Positions 33,712-42,226 of a DNA stretch of 64,000 bases are shown piece after piece. The stretch is from UBA6522 sp965237785 (GTDB lineage Bacteria > Pseudomonadota > Gammaproteobacteria > Steroidobacterales > Rariloculaceae): positions 3,162,001 to 3,226,000 of the forward strand of contig OZ250159.1 in assembly GCA_965237785.1 (NCBI GenBank), read 5' to 3'. Position 1 is the stretch's first letter. Every line of letters starts with the position of its first letter. Under the pieces are notes generated by a model. It saw only the letters and a program-made list of their open reading frames with translations, was not told where the DNA came from and did not search any database. A program made the translations under genes and the position numbers.

Positions 33712-34359
33712 TCAGGCCCCGTTGTTGGGTTCAATGACGGCGGCGATGAGCTTGTAGCAGTAACCGTCGAAAGGTTCTCCGAGGCTTACCGTAAGGTAGC
33801 TTTCTCCTAGCTCATATTCACCGTTATCCATAGCAAGATAAGCACGCTCGTACTCAGGATCAGTGACCCATAGCCAATAGTCAGTCTGACAATATCGAAA
33901 CCGGGCCTGAACCCGCCGTTTCGGATTTTCAAATGTTTCACCCGGGGCAAAAACGGATAGCGTAAGCCTCTCCACTTGTACGAGTCGGAGCGAACTCCCG
34001 AGCCGCTCGGCGGTGGAAAGAGGAATCCTGTCGTTTATCCCACTGGATGTGCTATATCCGTTAGTCCAAAGCTCCTCGGAGGGATCGACAATACGGTTAA
34101 GATCAGACCACTCGGCACGACCCGTTTTCATCCAATATTTTTCGGGATCAAGCAACCAATTTTCTCGCTGATAGTGCCTCGGCCGAAACTCAAGCAACGG
34201 AACATCCACAACATCCAGCACCTTGGGATCGCTACCATCTTCATACTGGCGCTCGTGTTCAGAAACCTCTTCGCTCGCCCTGGAACTGACGGGTCGTATC
34301 CAGCCAACGACACACTCATCCGTGATTTCCTTGCCAGCGATGCAGCGGCCGCCGAGGCA
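33712..34359 (-). CDS. Dual-OB-domain-like protein, 5' end uncertain
   Basis: About 215 residues are family-like: GGRCIAGKEI near the start, VVGWIRPVSSRASEEVS, DVVDVPLLEFRPRHYQREN, WLLDPEKYWMKTGRAEWSDL, LRLVQVERLTLSVFAPG, VQARFRYCQTDYWLWVTDPE, and YLTVSLGEPFDGYCYKLIAA. This resembles proteins called dual OB-containing domain proteins, which usually begin about 10 residues before the GRCIAG motif. Here no canonical start is in frame there; the frame runs on into antisense of otsB. Either the 5' end is truncated or a frameshift lies near 34360. Genes with this fold often sit beside DUF488 genes. Confidence 0.65.
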   Translation of the reverse strand, partial: CLGGRCIAGKEITDECVVGWIRPVSSRASEEVSEHERQYEDGSDPKVLDVVDVPLLEFRPRHYQRENWLLDPEKYWMKTGRAEWSDLNRIVDPSEELWTNGYSTSSGINDRIPLSTAERLGSSLRLVQVERLTLSVFAPGETFENPKRRVQARFRYCQTDYWLWVTDPEYERAYLAMDNGEYELGESYLTVSLGEPFDGYCYKLIAAVIEPNNGA

Positions 34360-34422
34360 GCCGCGAGCTGGTCTGTTCTGCCTTTGTCGTATCCCTCGCG
34401 GCCGCCTTTTGCAGGCCGTTCG

Positions 34423-35205
34423 ATGCCATTGTATTGTGCGCGCGTGAATATCGCGCAACGACCTCCCTGGCCAATTGAGCCGGCCGTCTTTCTCGACCTC
34501 GACGGTACCCTGATCGAAATCGCCCAACACCCCGATGCGGTGGCGCCGACGGAGAGGCTCGATAGGCTGCTCGCCAAGCTGCCCACGGCGGCCGGTAACG
34601 CCGTGGCCATTATCAGCGGGCGCACCGTGGCGGACGTGGACCGCCTGCTCGCACCCCATCGGCTGGCGGTGGCGGGCATTCACGGACTGGAGCGCAGGAG
34701 TGTAGCCGGGCGGATGGAGCGAGCAGCCGCGCAGCTCGATTGGATTCGCAGTGCCCGGGGGTCCATGGAACGCTTCGTGGAGTCCCATCCCGGCCTCATG
34801 CTGGAGAACAAGGGAGTGAGTCTGGCATTACACTACAGAAATCGTCCCGAGCTGGAAGACACAGTGCGGAAATTCGTTGCCGACCTCGATCTTCCCGCGG
34901 CCGTGGAACGCTTGCGGGGCCGCAAGGTGGTGGAGATCAAGCCCGGCGAGATGAACAAGGGTGAGGCCATCCGCGCCTACATGTCCGAACCGCCGTTCGC
35001 CGGCCGAACCCCGGTGTTTGCAGGCGACGACGTGACGGATGAGACCGGGTTCCAGGTCGTCAATGAATTGGGAGGCATTTCGATCAAGGTTGGCGACGGA
35101 GCCACGGGGGCAAAGTGGCGGCTGCCCGGCGTAGCCGACATGATCGAATGGTTGAGCGACTCAATATCGGGTCAATTCGGGTCCGAACCGACTGGAGTGA
35201 AATGA
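34423..35205 (+). CDS. otsB: Trehalose-6-phosphate phosphatase
   Basis: 260 residues from ATG 34423 (GTG 34444 is a good alternative). HAD-family motif I is FLDLDGTLIEIAQHPD, motif II is in AIISGRTVADVD, the cap domain has GIHGLERRS, and motif IV is FAGDDVTDETGFQVVN with GISIKVGDGATGAKWRL after it. It releases phosphate from trehalose 6-phosphate, the last step of OtsAB trehalose synthesis. Its TGA overlaps the GH15 ATG. Confidence 0.93.
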   Translation: MPLYCARVNIAQRPPWPIEPAVFLDLDGTLIEIAQHPDAVAPTERLDRLLAKLPTAAGNAVAIISGRTVADVDRLLAPHRLAVAGIHGLERRSVAGRMERAAAQLDWIRSARGSMERFVESHPGLMLENKGVSLALHYRNRPELEDTVRKFVADLDLPAAVERLRGRKVVEIKPGEMNKGEAIRAYMSEPPFAGRTPVFAGDDVTDETGFQVVNELGGISIKVGDGATGAKWRLPGVADMIEWLSDSISGQFGSEPTGVK

Positions 35206-36989
35206 ACACGCTTGACCTCGGACTCATCGGCAACTGCCAGGTCGGCGTTCTGGTCGACCCGCGAGGGCGCTTCGTCTGGGGATGTTTTCCCCGGGTGGAC
35301 AGCGATCCCGCGTTCTGCTCGCTGCTGGGCGGCGATGACGACGTCGAAACCGGATTCTTCGAGGTGGAGCTCCTGGACTTCGAGCGTGCCGAGCAGAGCT
35401 ACCGCGGCAATACGCCGGTTCTCGTCACGACCCTGTACGACCAGTCGGGAGGCAGTGTGCAAATCGAGGACTTCGCGCCCCGATACGAGCAGTTCGGCCG
35501 CACCTTCCGCCCCATCATGATCATGCGCCACATCCGGCCCCTTTCGGGAAGCCCCACCATCCGCATACGTTTACGGCCCGCGGCGGGCTACGGCGGCAAT
35601 CGCTCCGGAGTGACCTTCGGCAGCAATCACATCCGCTACGTGGACAGCGGATTCACGCTGCGCTTGACCACCAATGCTTCCCTCACCGCGATCCTGGAAG
35701 AGCGCGCCATCGTACTCGAGGAACCCCTCAGCCTGATTCTCGGCGCGGACGAAACCATCCCCGAACATCCCAACAAGATATGCCAGGAAATGCTTGGGGA
35801 AACCCGTGGATACTGGCACCGCTGGGTGCGCGGGTTGTCGTTGCCGTTCGAATGGCAGAACGAGGTAATCCGTGCCGCTATCACGCTCAAGCTCTGCACT
35901 TATGAAGATACCGGCGCAGTGTTGGCGGCGCTCACGACTTCAATCCCGGAAGCCGCCTCGAGCGGACGCAACTGGGACTATCGCTTCTGCTGGTTGCGGG
36001 ACAGCTTCTACGTCGTAAAGGCCCTGAATCGGCTGGGCGTAACCAGGACCATGGAGGCCTTCCTCGGTTATCTCAACAACATCGTCGGTGAACTGGGGAG
36101 CCCCGAACAGCTCCAGCCGGTGTACGGAATCAGCGGGCAGTCCACGCTCGAAGAGCGCACGGTCGATACGCTGCCGGGTTATCGCGGCATGGGCCCTGTC
36201 CGAGTGGGCAACCAGGCCTACCGGCAGATCCAGAACGATGTTTACGGCGCGGTCGTGCTCTCGGCCACCCAGCAGTTTTTCGATCGCCGTCTGGCGCGCA
36301 CCGGCGGCCGCCAGGAGTTCCGCCGACTGGAAGCCCTGGGCGAGCGGGCGGTGGAACTGTTCGACAAGCCCGATGCCGGACTCTGGGAGTATCGTGGACG
36401 CCAGGAAGTTCATACCTACTCCAGCGTCATGTGCTGGGCGGCGTGCGACCGGCTGGGGCGAATCGCCCGCCACCTTGGATTGCGTGACCGCGCCGGGCAC
36501 TGGTCCGGGATTGCGGCCGGGCTGCACGACAAGATCTCCGCGGCGGCGTGGAATGCCGAACGGGAGAGCTTCGTGGACACCTTCGGCGGCGATGCCATGG
36601 ATGCGAGCCTGTTGACGTTGGCGGACCTGGGCTTCGTACGCCCCCTGGACCCGCGATTCGTGGGTACCCTTGAGGCAGTGGAGAATGACCTGCGCCGCGG
36701 AAACTACCTCTACCGGTACATGAATCCCGATGACTTCGGCATGCCCGAGACCGCGTTCAACATCTGTACTTTCTGGTACATTGACGCGCTCGCCGCCGTG
36801 GGGCGCCGCCGGGAAGCCCGGGAACTGTTTTGCAATATGCTCGACCGGCGCAACGGTCTGGGGCTGCTTTCGGAGGACCTGGACCCGGCCACCGGCGAAC
36901 TCTGGGGGAATTTCCCGCAGACGTACAGCATGGTCGGAATCATCAACGGCGCCACCCGCCTGAGCCGCTCCTGGGAGGAGGCGCTGTGA
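35202..36989 (+). CDS. GH15-family glycoside hydrolase (glucoamylase/trehalase-like)
   Basis: 595 residues from ATG 35202, overlapping otsB by 4 bases. N-terminal beta-sandwich (LDLGLIGNCQVGVLVDPRG, WGCFPRVDSDPAFCSLLGG) and C-terminal (alpha/alpha)6 barrel: GRNWDYRFCWLRDSFYVVKA, GYRGMGPVRVGNQA, YSSVMCWAACDRLGRIA and the catalytic-base region GLLSEDLDPATGELWGNFPQ (split). Bacterial GH15 proteins include glucoamylases, glucodextranases and acid trehalases. Its place between otsB and otsA suggests trehalose or compatible-glucoside turnover in the cytoplasm (no signal peptide). Confidence 0.9.
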   Translation: MNTLDLGLIGNCQVGVLVDPRGRFVWGCFPRVDSDPAFCSLLGGDDDVETGFFEVELLDFERAEQSYRGNTPVLVTTLYDQSGGSVQIEDFAPRYEQFGRTFRPIMIMRHIRPLSGSPTIRIRLRPAAGYGGNRSGVTFGSNHIRYVDSGFTLRLTTNASLTAILEERAIVLEEPLSLILGADETIPEHPNKICQEMLGETRGYWHRWVRGLSLPFEWQNEVIRAAITLKLCTYEDTGAVLAALTTSIPEAASSGRNWDYRFCWLRDSFYVVKALNRLGVTRTMEAFLGYLNNIVGELGSPEQLQPVYGISGQSTLEERTVDTLPGYRGMGPVRVGNQAYRQIQNDVYGAVVLSATQQFFDRRLARTGGRQEFRRLEALGERAVELFDKPDAGLWEYRGRQEVHTYSSVMCWAACDRLGRIARHLGLRDRAGHWSGIAAGLHDKISAAAWNAERESFVDTFGGDAMDASLLTLADLGFVRPLDPRFVGTLEAVENDLRRGNYLYRYMNPDDFGMPETAFNICTFWYIDALAAVGRRREARELFCNMLDRRNGLGLLSEDLDPATGELWGNFPQTYSMVGIINGATRLSRSWEEAL

Positions 36990-37062
36990 TGCCTCGGACA
37001 GGGTCGATAGATGTGTCGGGTCTCACTGACATGAACGCCTCGGTTGCCGCCGATGGTGCAAT

Positions 37063-38451
37063 ATGCCGGCCAGACTGATCGCGATATCCAATCGAGTCGC
37101 CATACCCAAGACGGGCAAGGTGGCCGGGGGGTTGGCCGTGGGGGTGTTGGCGGCGCTCGAAAAGCAGGGCGGTGTCTGGTTCGGCTGGAGCGGAAAGACA
37201 ACGACCCAGGATCCCCGCGACCCGGTGCTGCAAACCCGCGGGCGAATCACCTACGCGACCATCGACCTCAACAAGGAAGACTTCGAGAATTACTACAACG
37301 GCTTCTCCAACAACAGCCTCTGGCCGTTATTTCACTATCTGCTCGGATTCTTTTCGTTCCGGCGCTTTCAATACGATGCCTATTGCCGGGTCAACGAACT
37401 CTTCGCCCGAAAACTCGTACCCCTGCTGCAACCCGACGACATCGTCTGGGTGCACGACTACCATCTGATTCCGCTCGCGGCGGAGTTGCGCCGGGCCGGC
37501 GTCATCAACCCGATCGGCTTCTTTCTCCACGTCCCCTGCCCCAGCTTCAACGTACTGCGCACGCTTCCGCCCTACGAACATCTGCTTCGCTCCATGTCAT
37601 CCTACGACGTCATCGGGTTCCAGACGGCAACCGATCTGCGCTCGTTCCAGGAATCCATGTGCCAACCGCAAATCGGCGGCCGCATGCTGGCGAATGGGCG
37701 CATCGAAGCCTATGGACGGGCGTTCAATGCCGACGTGTTCCCCATTGGCGTGGATGTGGACGCCTGCCGGAACCTCGCCGCACAGAACCTCGACGACCGT
37801 CACGTCAGCCGGCTAACCCACAGTCTGCGCGACCGAAAACTGATCCTCGGCGTCGACCGGCTGGATTACAGCAAGGGACTGGAGCTTCGCTTCCGCTCCT
37901 TCGAGCGGCTGCTGAAGAAATACCCCACAAACCGCGGGCAGGTGGTATTCATGCAGATCGCCCCACCGACGCGAACCGGCGTGCGGGCCTACGATGCCAT
38001 TCGAGAGGAATTGGAACGCACGGCGGGCAACATCAACGGGCGCTTTGCGGACATGGATTGGATGCCGATCCGCTATCTCAACCGCGCCTACAACCGCGAC
38101 GTGCTGATGTCCCTGCTGCGGCTTACGGACGTCGGCCTGGTCACGCCCATACGGGACGGAATGAACCTGGTGGCCAAGGAATACGTGGCGACGCAGAGAC
38201 CGGACGATCCGGGTGTGCTGGTACTCTCGACCCTGGCGGGCGCGGCGCAGGAACTCAGCGGTGCGGTGCTGGTCAATCCCTACGATCGCGACGGCGTCGC
38301 GGACGGGATGCAGCAGGCCATTGAAATGTCCCTGGATGAGCGGCGCGAACGGTATCGATCCATGATCGAAGTCCTGCGGCGGAATGACATCCACGCCTGG
38401 TGCAGCCGGTTCATTGAGGCTTTGCGGGCCGCACGCCAGTCGGAGACCTAA
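37063..38451 (+). CDS. otsA: Trehalose-6-phosphate synthase
   Basis: 462 residues, full length. GT20 landmarks: RLIAISNRVAIPKTGKVAGG (N-terminal loop), IVWVHDYHLIPLAAELRRAG, IGFFLHVPCPSFNVLRTLP, LILGVDRLDYSKGLELRF, and VTPIRDGMNLVAKEYVATQ with nucleotide-sugar-binding residues. It joins UDP-glucose (or ADP-glucose) and glucose 6-phosphate. It is 73 bases after the GH15 gene, so otsB-GH15-otsA is one operon for osmoprotection. Confidence 0.96.
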   Translation: MPARLIAISNRVAIPKTGKVAGGLAVGVLAALEKQGGVWFGWSGKTTTQDPRDPVLQTRGRITYATIDLNKEDFENYYNGFSNNSLWPLFHYLLGFFSFRRFQYDAYCRVNELFARKLVPLLQPDDIVWVHDYHLIPLAAELRRAGVINPIGFFLHVPCPSFNVLRTLPPYEHLLRSMSSYDVIGFQTATDLRSFQESMCQPQIGGRMLANGRIEAYGRAFNADVFPIGVDVDACRNLAAQNLDDRHVSRLTHSLRDRKLILGVDRLDYSKGLELRFRSFERLLKKYPTNRGQVVFMQIAPPTRTGVRAYDAIREELERTAGNINGRFADMDWMPIRYLNRAYNRDVLMSLLRLTDVGLVTPIRDGMNLVAKEYVATQRPDDPGVLVLSTLAGAAQELSGAVLVNPYDRDGVADGMQQAIEMSLDERRERYRSMIEVLRRNDIHAWCSRFIEALRAARQSET

Positions 38452-38469
38452 TCCGATATAGTTGACGCG

Positions 38470-39237
38470 ATGAATACCCGTTCAGTATCTGCGCCCAGGA
38501 CGCTTGCCGCATTTCTCGCCGCGCTGATGCTCGGCGCGGCTTTTCCGGCGAACACCGCGGAAGGCGAGACGTGCGTTATCCTGCTCCACGGACTGGGCCG
38601 CACGCCGTTGTCCATGCTACCCCTGAAGTTTGCCCTGGACCGCGCCGGGTACCGAACCGTGAACCAGGGTTATCCCTCCCTGGCTCAACCCATCGAGGAA
38701 CTCGCGACCGCCCACGTTCCCGCCGCGCTGGCCAAGTGCGCCGCTGGGCCCGGCACGCCGGTACACTTTGTGGCGCATTCCATGGGTGGAATCCTGGTGC
38801 GCCACTACCTTCAGGACAACCGCTTACCCGAGGGCAGCCGCATGGTCATGCTCGGCCCGCCGAACCACGGCAGTGAATTGATCGACGAGTTCGCCGACAA
38901 GGCCTGGTTTTCGGTAATGGGTCCGGCCGCGCTGCAATTGGGTACCGACGCCGGCAGCCTGCCGGCGAATCTGGCGCCGGTGGACCTGGAAATTGGCGTC
39001 ATCGCCGGTACTCGTACCGGTCTGGATACACTGTTGCAGCAAGCCGCGCCATTGCCTGGGCCGAATGACGGCAAGGTCAGCGTCGCAAGCGCGCGCCTGG
39101 ATGAGATGCAGGACTTTCTGACCGTCGACGAATCCCATACGTTCATGCTCGCCGATTCACAGGTCTTTCAGCAGGTCGTCGCCTTTCTGGCGGACGGCCG
39201 TTTTCGGCCAGCGGAAGGTGCACGCGAGGCGGAATGA
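38470..39237 (+). CDS. Secreted alpha/beta hydrolase (lipase-like)
   Basis: 255 residues with a signal peptide (LAAFLAALMLGAAFPANTAEG). The hydrolase fold shows CVILLHGLGRTPLSML with the oxyanion-hole HG, the nucleophile elbow VHFVAHSMGGILVRHYL, an acidic residue after GTRTGLD or PGPNDGKVS, and the catalytic His in VDESHTFMLADSQVFQQV. It resembles PGAP1-like or bacterial acetyltransferase/lipase proteins. It starts 18 bases after otsA and overlaps xdhC by 4 bases. Confidence 0.85.
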   Translation: MNTRSVSAPRTLAAFLAALMLGAAFPANTAEGETCVILLHGLGRTPLSMLPLKFALDRAGYRTVNQGYPSLAQPIEELATAHVPAALAKCAAGPGTPVHFVAHSMGGILVRHYLQDNRLPEGSRMVMLGPPNHGSELIDEFADKAWFSVMGPAALQLGTDAGSLPANLAPVDLEIGVIAGTRTGLDTLLQQAAPLPGPNDGKVSVASARLDEMQDFLTVDESHTFMLADSQVFQQVVAFLADGRFRPAEGAREAE

Positions 39238-40301
39238 GCACGCGCGGGCTGATCCGGACCTTCGAGCGCTGGCGGCGCACCGCCAAGCCCATGGTGCTGG
39301 CCACGGTCTACGAGACCCTCGGTTCCACGTACAGCAAGGCGGGGCACCGGATATTGATCGCCGCCAACGGCGACTACCAGGGCCTGGTGAGCGGCGGTTG
39401 CCTGGAGGGCGACCTGGCGGAGCGTGCCCGCGGGGCGATTGCGGCCAACGAGCCGCGGGCGGTCAGCTTCGACATGCGGGACGAGGCCGATGACCTGTGG
39501 GGTCTTGGGGTGGGTTGCAACGGTCTGATCCGCATCTTCATGCAACCGATGACGGCTTGGAACCACTATGAACCGTTTGCCGCGATTGCCGAGCGCCTGC
39601 TCGCGGCCCGACCCACCGTGGTCGCGACGGTGATTGCCGCCCCGTCCGGCGCCGACGGTCCCGCCTCGGGCACGACATTGGTCTGGAATGGCGACGTTGC
39701 CGACGCGGAATCGGATCCGTCTCTCGTGCCGGGGTGCCGTGCCGCGCAACTGTCGGGGCGGGCGATCTACCGCACCGAGGAGGATGGCGCGGCCGTGCTG
39801 TACGCGCCCTTGAAGTCGATCCCCCGCCTGTTGGTATTGGGTGCGGGCCTGGACGCGGTGCCGGTGGTCAACATGGCGGCGGAGCTGGGTTGGCGGGTAA
39901 CCGTCGCCGATCACCGTCCCGCCTACCTGGAAAAAGGCGCTTTCGAGGCGGCCGATCACGCCCTGCTGATCGACCCCGTGGCCATGTGCCGGGAACTTGA
40001 GCCCGCGCAATTCGATGCCATCATCGTCATGAGTCATCATCTGCTCACGGATCGGACCTATCTGGAACAGCTTGCCGACGTCGAGGTCGGCTACCTGGGC
40101 GTCCTGGGTCCGAGGGAACGCCGCGACCGATTGCTGGAGGCGCTCGGCGACACCGGCGAATCGTTGCGGCAGACATTGATGGGACCGGTGGGACTCGACA
40201 TCGGCGCTGACGACCCGGAGTCCATCGCGCTGTCGCTGCTGGCGGAGATGCACAAGGTGCTGGCGGGCGCTTCGGGCCGGACGCTGACCGGGGCGGATTG
40301 A
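39234..40301 (+). CDS. XdhC/CoxI-family molybdoenzyme maturation protein
   Basis: 355 residues. N-terminal XdhC_CoxI domain (LATVYETLGSTYSKAGHRIL, SGGCLEGDLAERAR, DLWGLGVGCNGLIRIF) and C-terminal Rossmann domain (RLLVLGAGLDAVPVVNMAAE, VTVADHRPAYLEKG, YLGVLGPRERRDRLL). XdhC proteins bind molybdenum cofactor, help sulfuration and insert it into xanthine-dehydrogenase-type enzymes. No such enzyme is in the window. With moeA (convergent) and the MoCo genes at 47-53 kb it belongs to the molybdenum theme. ATG overlaps the lipase stop. Confidence 0.88.
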   Translation: MSTRGLIRTFERWRRTAKPMVLATVYETLGSTYSKAGHRILIAANGDYQGLVSGGCLEGDLAERARGAIAANEPRAVSFDMRDEADDLWGLGVGCNGLIRIFMQPMTAWNHYEPFAAIAERLLAARPTVVATVIAAPSGADGPASGTTLVWNGDVADAESDPSLVPGCRAAQLSGRAIYRTEEDGAAVLYAPLKSIPRLLVLGAGLDAVPVVNMAAELGWRVTVADHRPAYLEKGAFEAADHALLIDPVAMCRELEPAQFDAIIVMSHHLLTDRTYLEQLADVEVGYLGVLGPRERRDRLLEALGDTGESLRQTLMGPVGLDIGADDPESIALSLLAEMHKVLAGASGRTLTGAD

Positions 40302-40380
40302 CTGCTCGGTCCGGTGGCGAACCGGCGGCGGTTCAGGACCTTGCTTGCGAGCGCACGAACGCCTTGATGCGCCTCCGCCG

Positions 40381-41580
40381 CTACCAGCGAAACAGGCGCG
40401 CCGGCGTGCCCGGCGGGAAGGTTTCGGGCGCCTTCGGCAGTTCGATGAAGCCGTCGGTGCCCGCCAGCGTGGCATAGTCCCCCGAAGTATTCGTGGGACA
40501 AGGCTCGGCCCGCGCCACTCCCGAGGAGTCCGCGCGGAGTTTCACCGGCAAGAAATACGCCAACTCGACCGCGAACTCCACCTCTTTGGCGAGGCGAACC
40601 CACTCATCGGTCGCGGCGTCGGCGCCCATGGCCCGCCACAACGCGGGCACGACGTAGCGGATCAGGCAAACCAGCGTGGAAACGGGGTTGCCGGGCAAGG
40701 CGAATACGGGTTTCGATGCCTGGCTCACGCCGAACCACATGGGACGGCCCGGGCGTTGCTCGATGCGGTGAAACACCAGTTCCACGCCGAGCTTCTCGAG
40801 TACACCGGGAACGAAGTCGTATTTGCCCATGGACACGCCGCCGGTGAGGATAAGGACGTCGTTATCCTCGTGAAGGCGAGCGATTGACTCGAGAATTTCT
40901 TCGGGATCGTCCTTCAGGCTGGCCCGCGTGACGCGTGCTCCGAAACGGCGCACCAGCGCAGCTTCGATGGCCCGATCGTTGCTGGAGCGGATCTGATAAG
41001 GCCGGATAGGCTGATCCACTTCCACGAGTTCGTCGCCGGTGGACACCACCGCCACACGCGGCGGCGCGGCGATACGAATTCGGGAACGGCCGGCTCCGGC
41101 CAGTATCGCCACCTCCGCCGGCCCGATGCGCTGCCCACGATTGAGGAGCCGGCTCCCGGCCATCCGGTCGGACCCGCGCGGGTGGACGAATTGCTGCCGT
41201 GAAACGGCGGCGGAGGCTTGCACCACGGCTTCCCCATCGGTGACCGACAGTCGTTCCACGGGGATGACCGTATCCGTTCCGCGCGGCAGCATGGCGCCGG
41301 TCATGATCTCCACACATTCCCCGGGACCAGTTACCGACAGCGGCGCAGCCCCCGCCCCCTGAATACCGATGACGCGGTACCGCCGCCGGCCCGCGCGCCA
41401 GGCATCGTAGTCGATGGCGATGCCGTCCATGGTGACCCGGTCGAACGGGGGCTGATCGCGTTCCGCATCGACGTTTTCGCGCAGCACGGCGCCAGTGCAG
41501 GCGCCAAGCGACACTTCCCTGGATGGGAATCGGGCCATGCGGTCCAGAATAAGGGCTTCCGCCTCGGCGACTTCGGTCAT
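40381..41580 (-). CDS. moeA: Molybdopterin molybdenumtransferase
   Basis: 399 residues with MoeA domains in order: an N-terminal domain (PFDRVTMDGIAIDYDAW), domain II with ECVEIMTGAMLPRGTDTVIP, domain III (MogA-like) with VAVVSTGDELVEVDQP, NDRAIEAALVRR, and ILTGGVSMGKYDFVPGVLEK, then PGNPVSTLVCLIRYVVPAL and a beta-barrel C-terminus. It inserts molybdate into adenylated molybdopterin. It faces xdhC across an 80-base gap that contains a GAACCG-GCGG-CGGTTC hairpin (40319-40334). Confidence 0.94.
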   Translation of the reverse strand: MTEVAEAEALILDRMARFPSREVSLGACTGAVLRENVDAERDQPPFDRVTMDGIAIDYDAWRAGRRRYRVIGIQGAGAAPLSVTGPGECVEIMTGAMLPRGTDTVIPVERLSVTDGEAVVQASAAVSRQQFVHPRGSDRMAGSRLLNRGQRIGPAEVAILAGAGRSRIRIAAPPRVAVVSTGDELVEVDQPIRPYQIRSSNDRAIEAALVRRFGARVTRASLKDDPEEILESIARLHEDNDVLILTGGVSMGKYDFVPGVLEKLGVELVFHRIEQRPGRPMWFGVSQASKPVFALPGNPVSTLVCLIRYVVPALWRAMGADAATDEWVRLAKEVEFAVELAYFLPVKLRADSSGVARAEPCPTNTSGDYATLAGTDGFIELPKAPETFPPGTPARLFRW

Positions 41581-41712
41581 GGCGCGAGCCCTTCGTGAAC
41601 CAAACGCGTTGTTGTCATTCTAACGAACTGTCGCGGTGAAACCGAGTTGACCGGCGTGTTTCCCGTTGCCGCCGTTGCCGCGCGGTAGAACAAGTTAGGT
41701 CCGACAGGCTGC

Positions 41713-41740
41713 TATACTAATCGAACTGAGGAGACATCAA
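41713..41740 (+). promoter_or_regulatory. Probable -10 box and strong RBS of the TPR gene
   Basis: TATACT at 41713-41718 is a good -10 hexamer; a convincing -35 was not found. TGAGGAGA at 41728-41735 lies 5 bases before ATG 41741. Confidence 0.4.
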
Positions 41741-42226
41741 ATGGGCCGCGCTATTCTATTCGGTCTGGTTGCCTCCCTGGCGTCCAGCGGGCTATGGGGC
41801 CAGGCGGACAACCGCAGCATCATCGGTTCCGGCAACGAATTCCTGTCCGCGGGCGCGTTTTCCATCCGGATGGGCCAGTATGACGAAGGCATCCGGCTAA
41901 CCCGGCTTGGACTCACCCGCTATCAGCCGAGCCCATCGGATCGCGCGGCGGCGGAGTCCAACCTTTGCGCCGCCTACGCCGCCCGGGGTGAACCCGAAGT
42001 GGCTATCGAGCACTGTACCGAGTCATTGCGGTTGGAAGGACGCAATTGGCGTGCCTACAGCAACCGCTCCTACGCCTATTATCTGCTGGGAGATTTGTCC
42101 GAGGCGACGTTCGATCTGGACTCCGCGGCGGCCATCAATTCCAACGCGAGGCAGGTTTTGCAACTCCGGGGCATGATCAATGAGCGCGGCCTGATACCGA
42201 GAGTATTTATGGAGGACCATCAATAA
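41741..42226 (+). CDS. Secreted tetratricopeptide-repeat protein
   Basis: 161 residues with a signal peptide (AILFGLVASLASSGLWGQA). Two to three TPR units follow: GAFSIRMGQYDEGIRLTRLG, AAAESNLCAAYAARGEPEVA, EHCTESLRLEGRNWRAYSNR and AYYLLGDLSEATFDLDSAAA. It probably acts as a periplasmic scaffold. The last codons contain the RBS of the next gene, so the two are translated together. Confidence 0.8.
   Translation: MGRAILFGLVASLASSGLWGQADNRSIIGSGNEFLSAGAFSIRMGQYDEGIRLTRLGLTRYQPSPSDRAAAESNLCAAYAARGEPEVAIEHCTESLRLEGRNWRAYSNRSYAYYLLGDLSEATFDLDSAAAINSNARQVLQLRGMINERGLIPRVFMEDHQ

Noticed and set aside
40319..40334. Bidirectional terminator between xdhC and moeA
   Set aside because: GAACCG/CGGTTC hairpin is only 6 bp and has no T-run on either strand.
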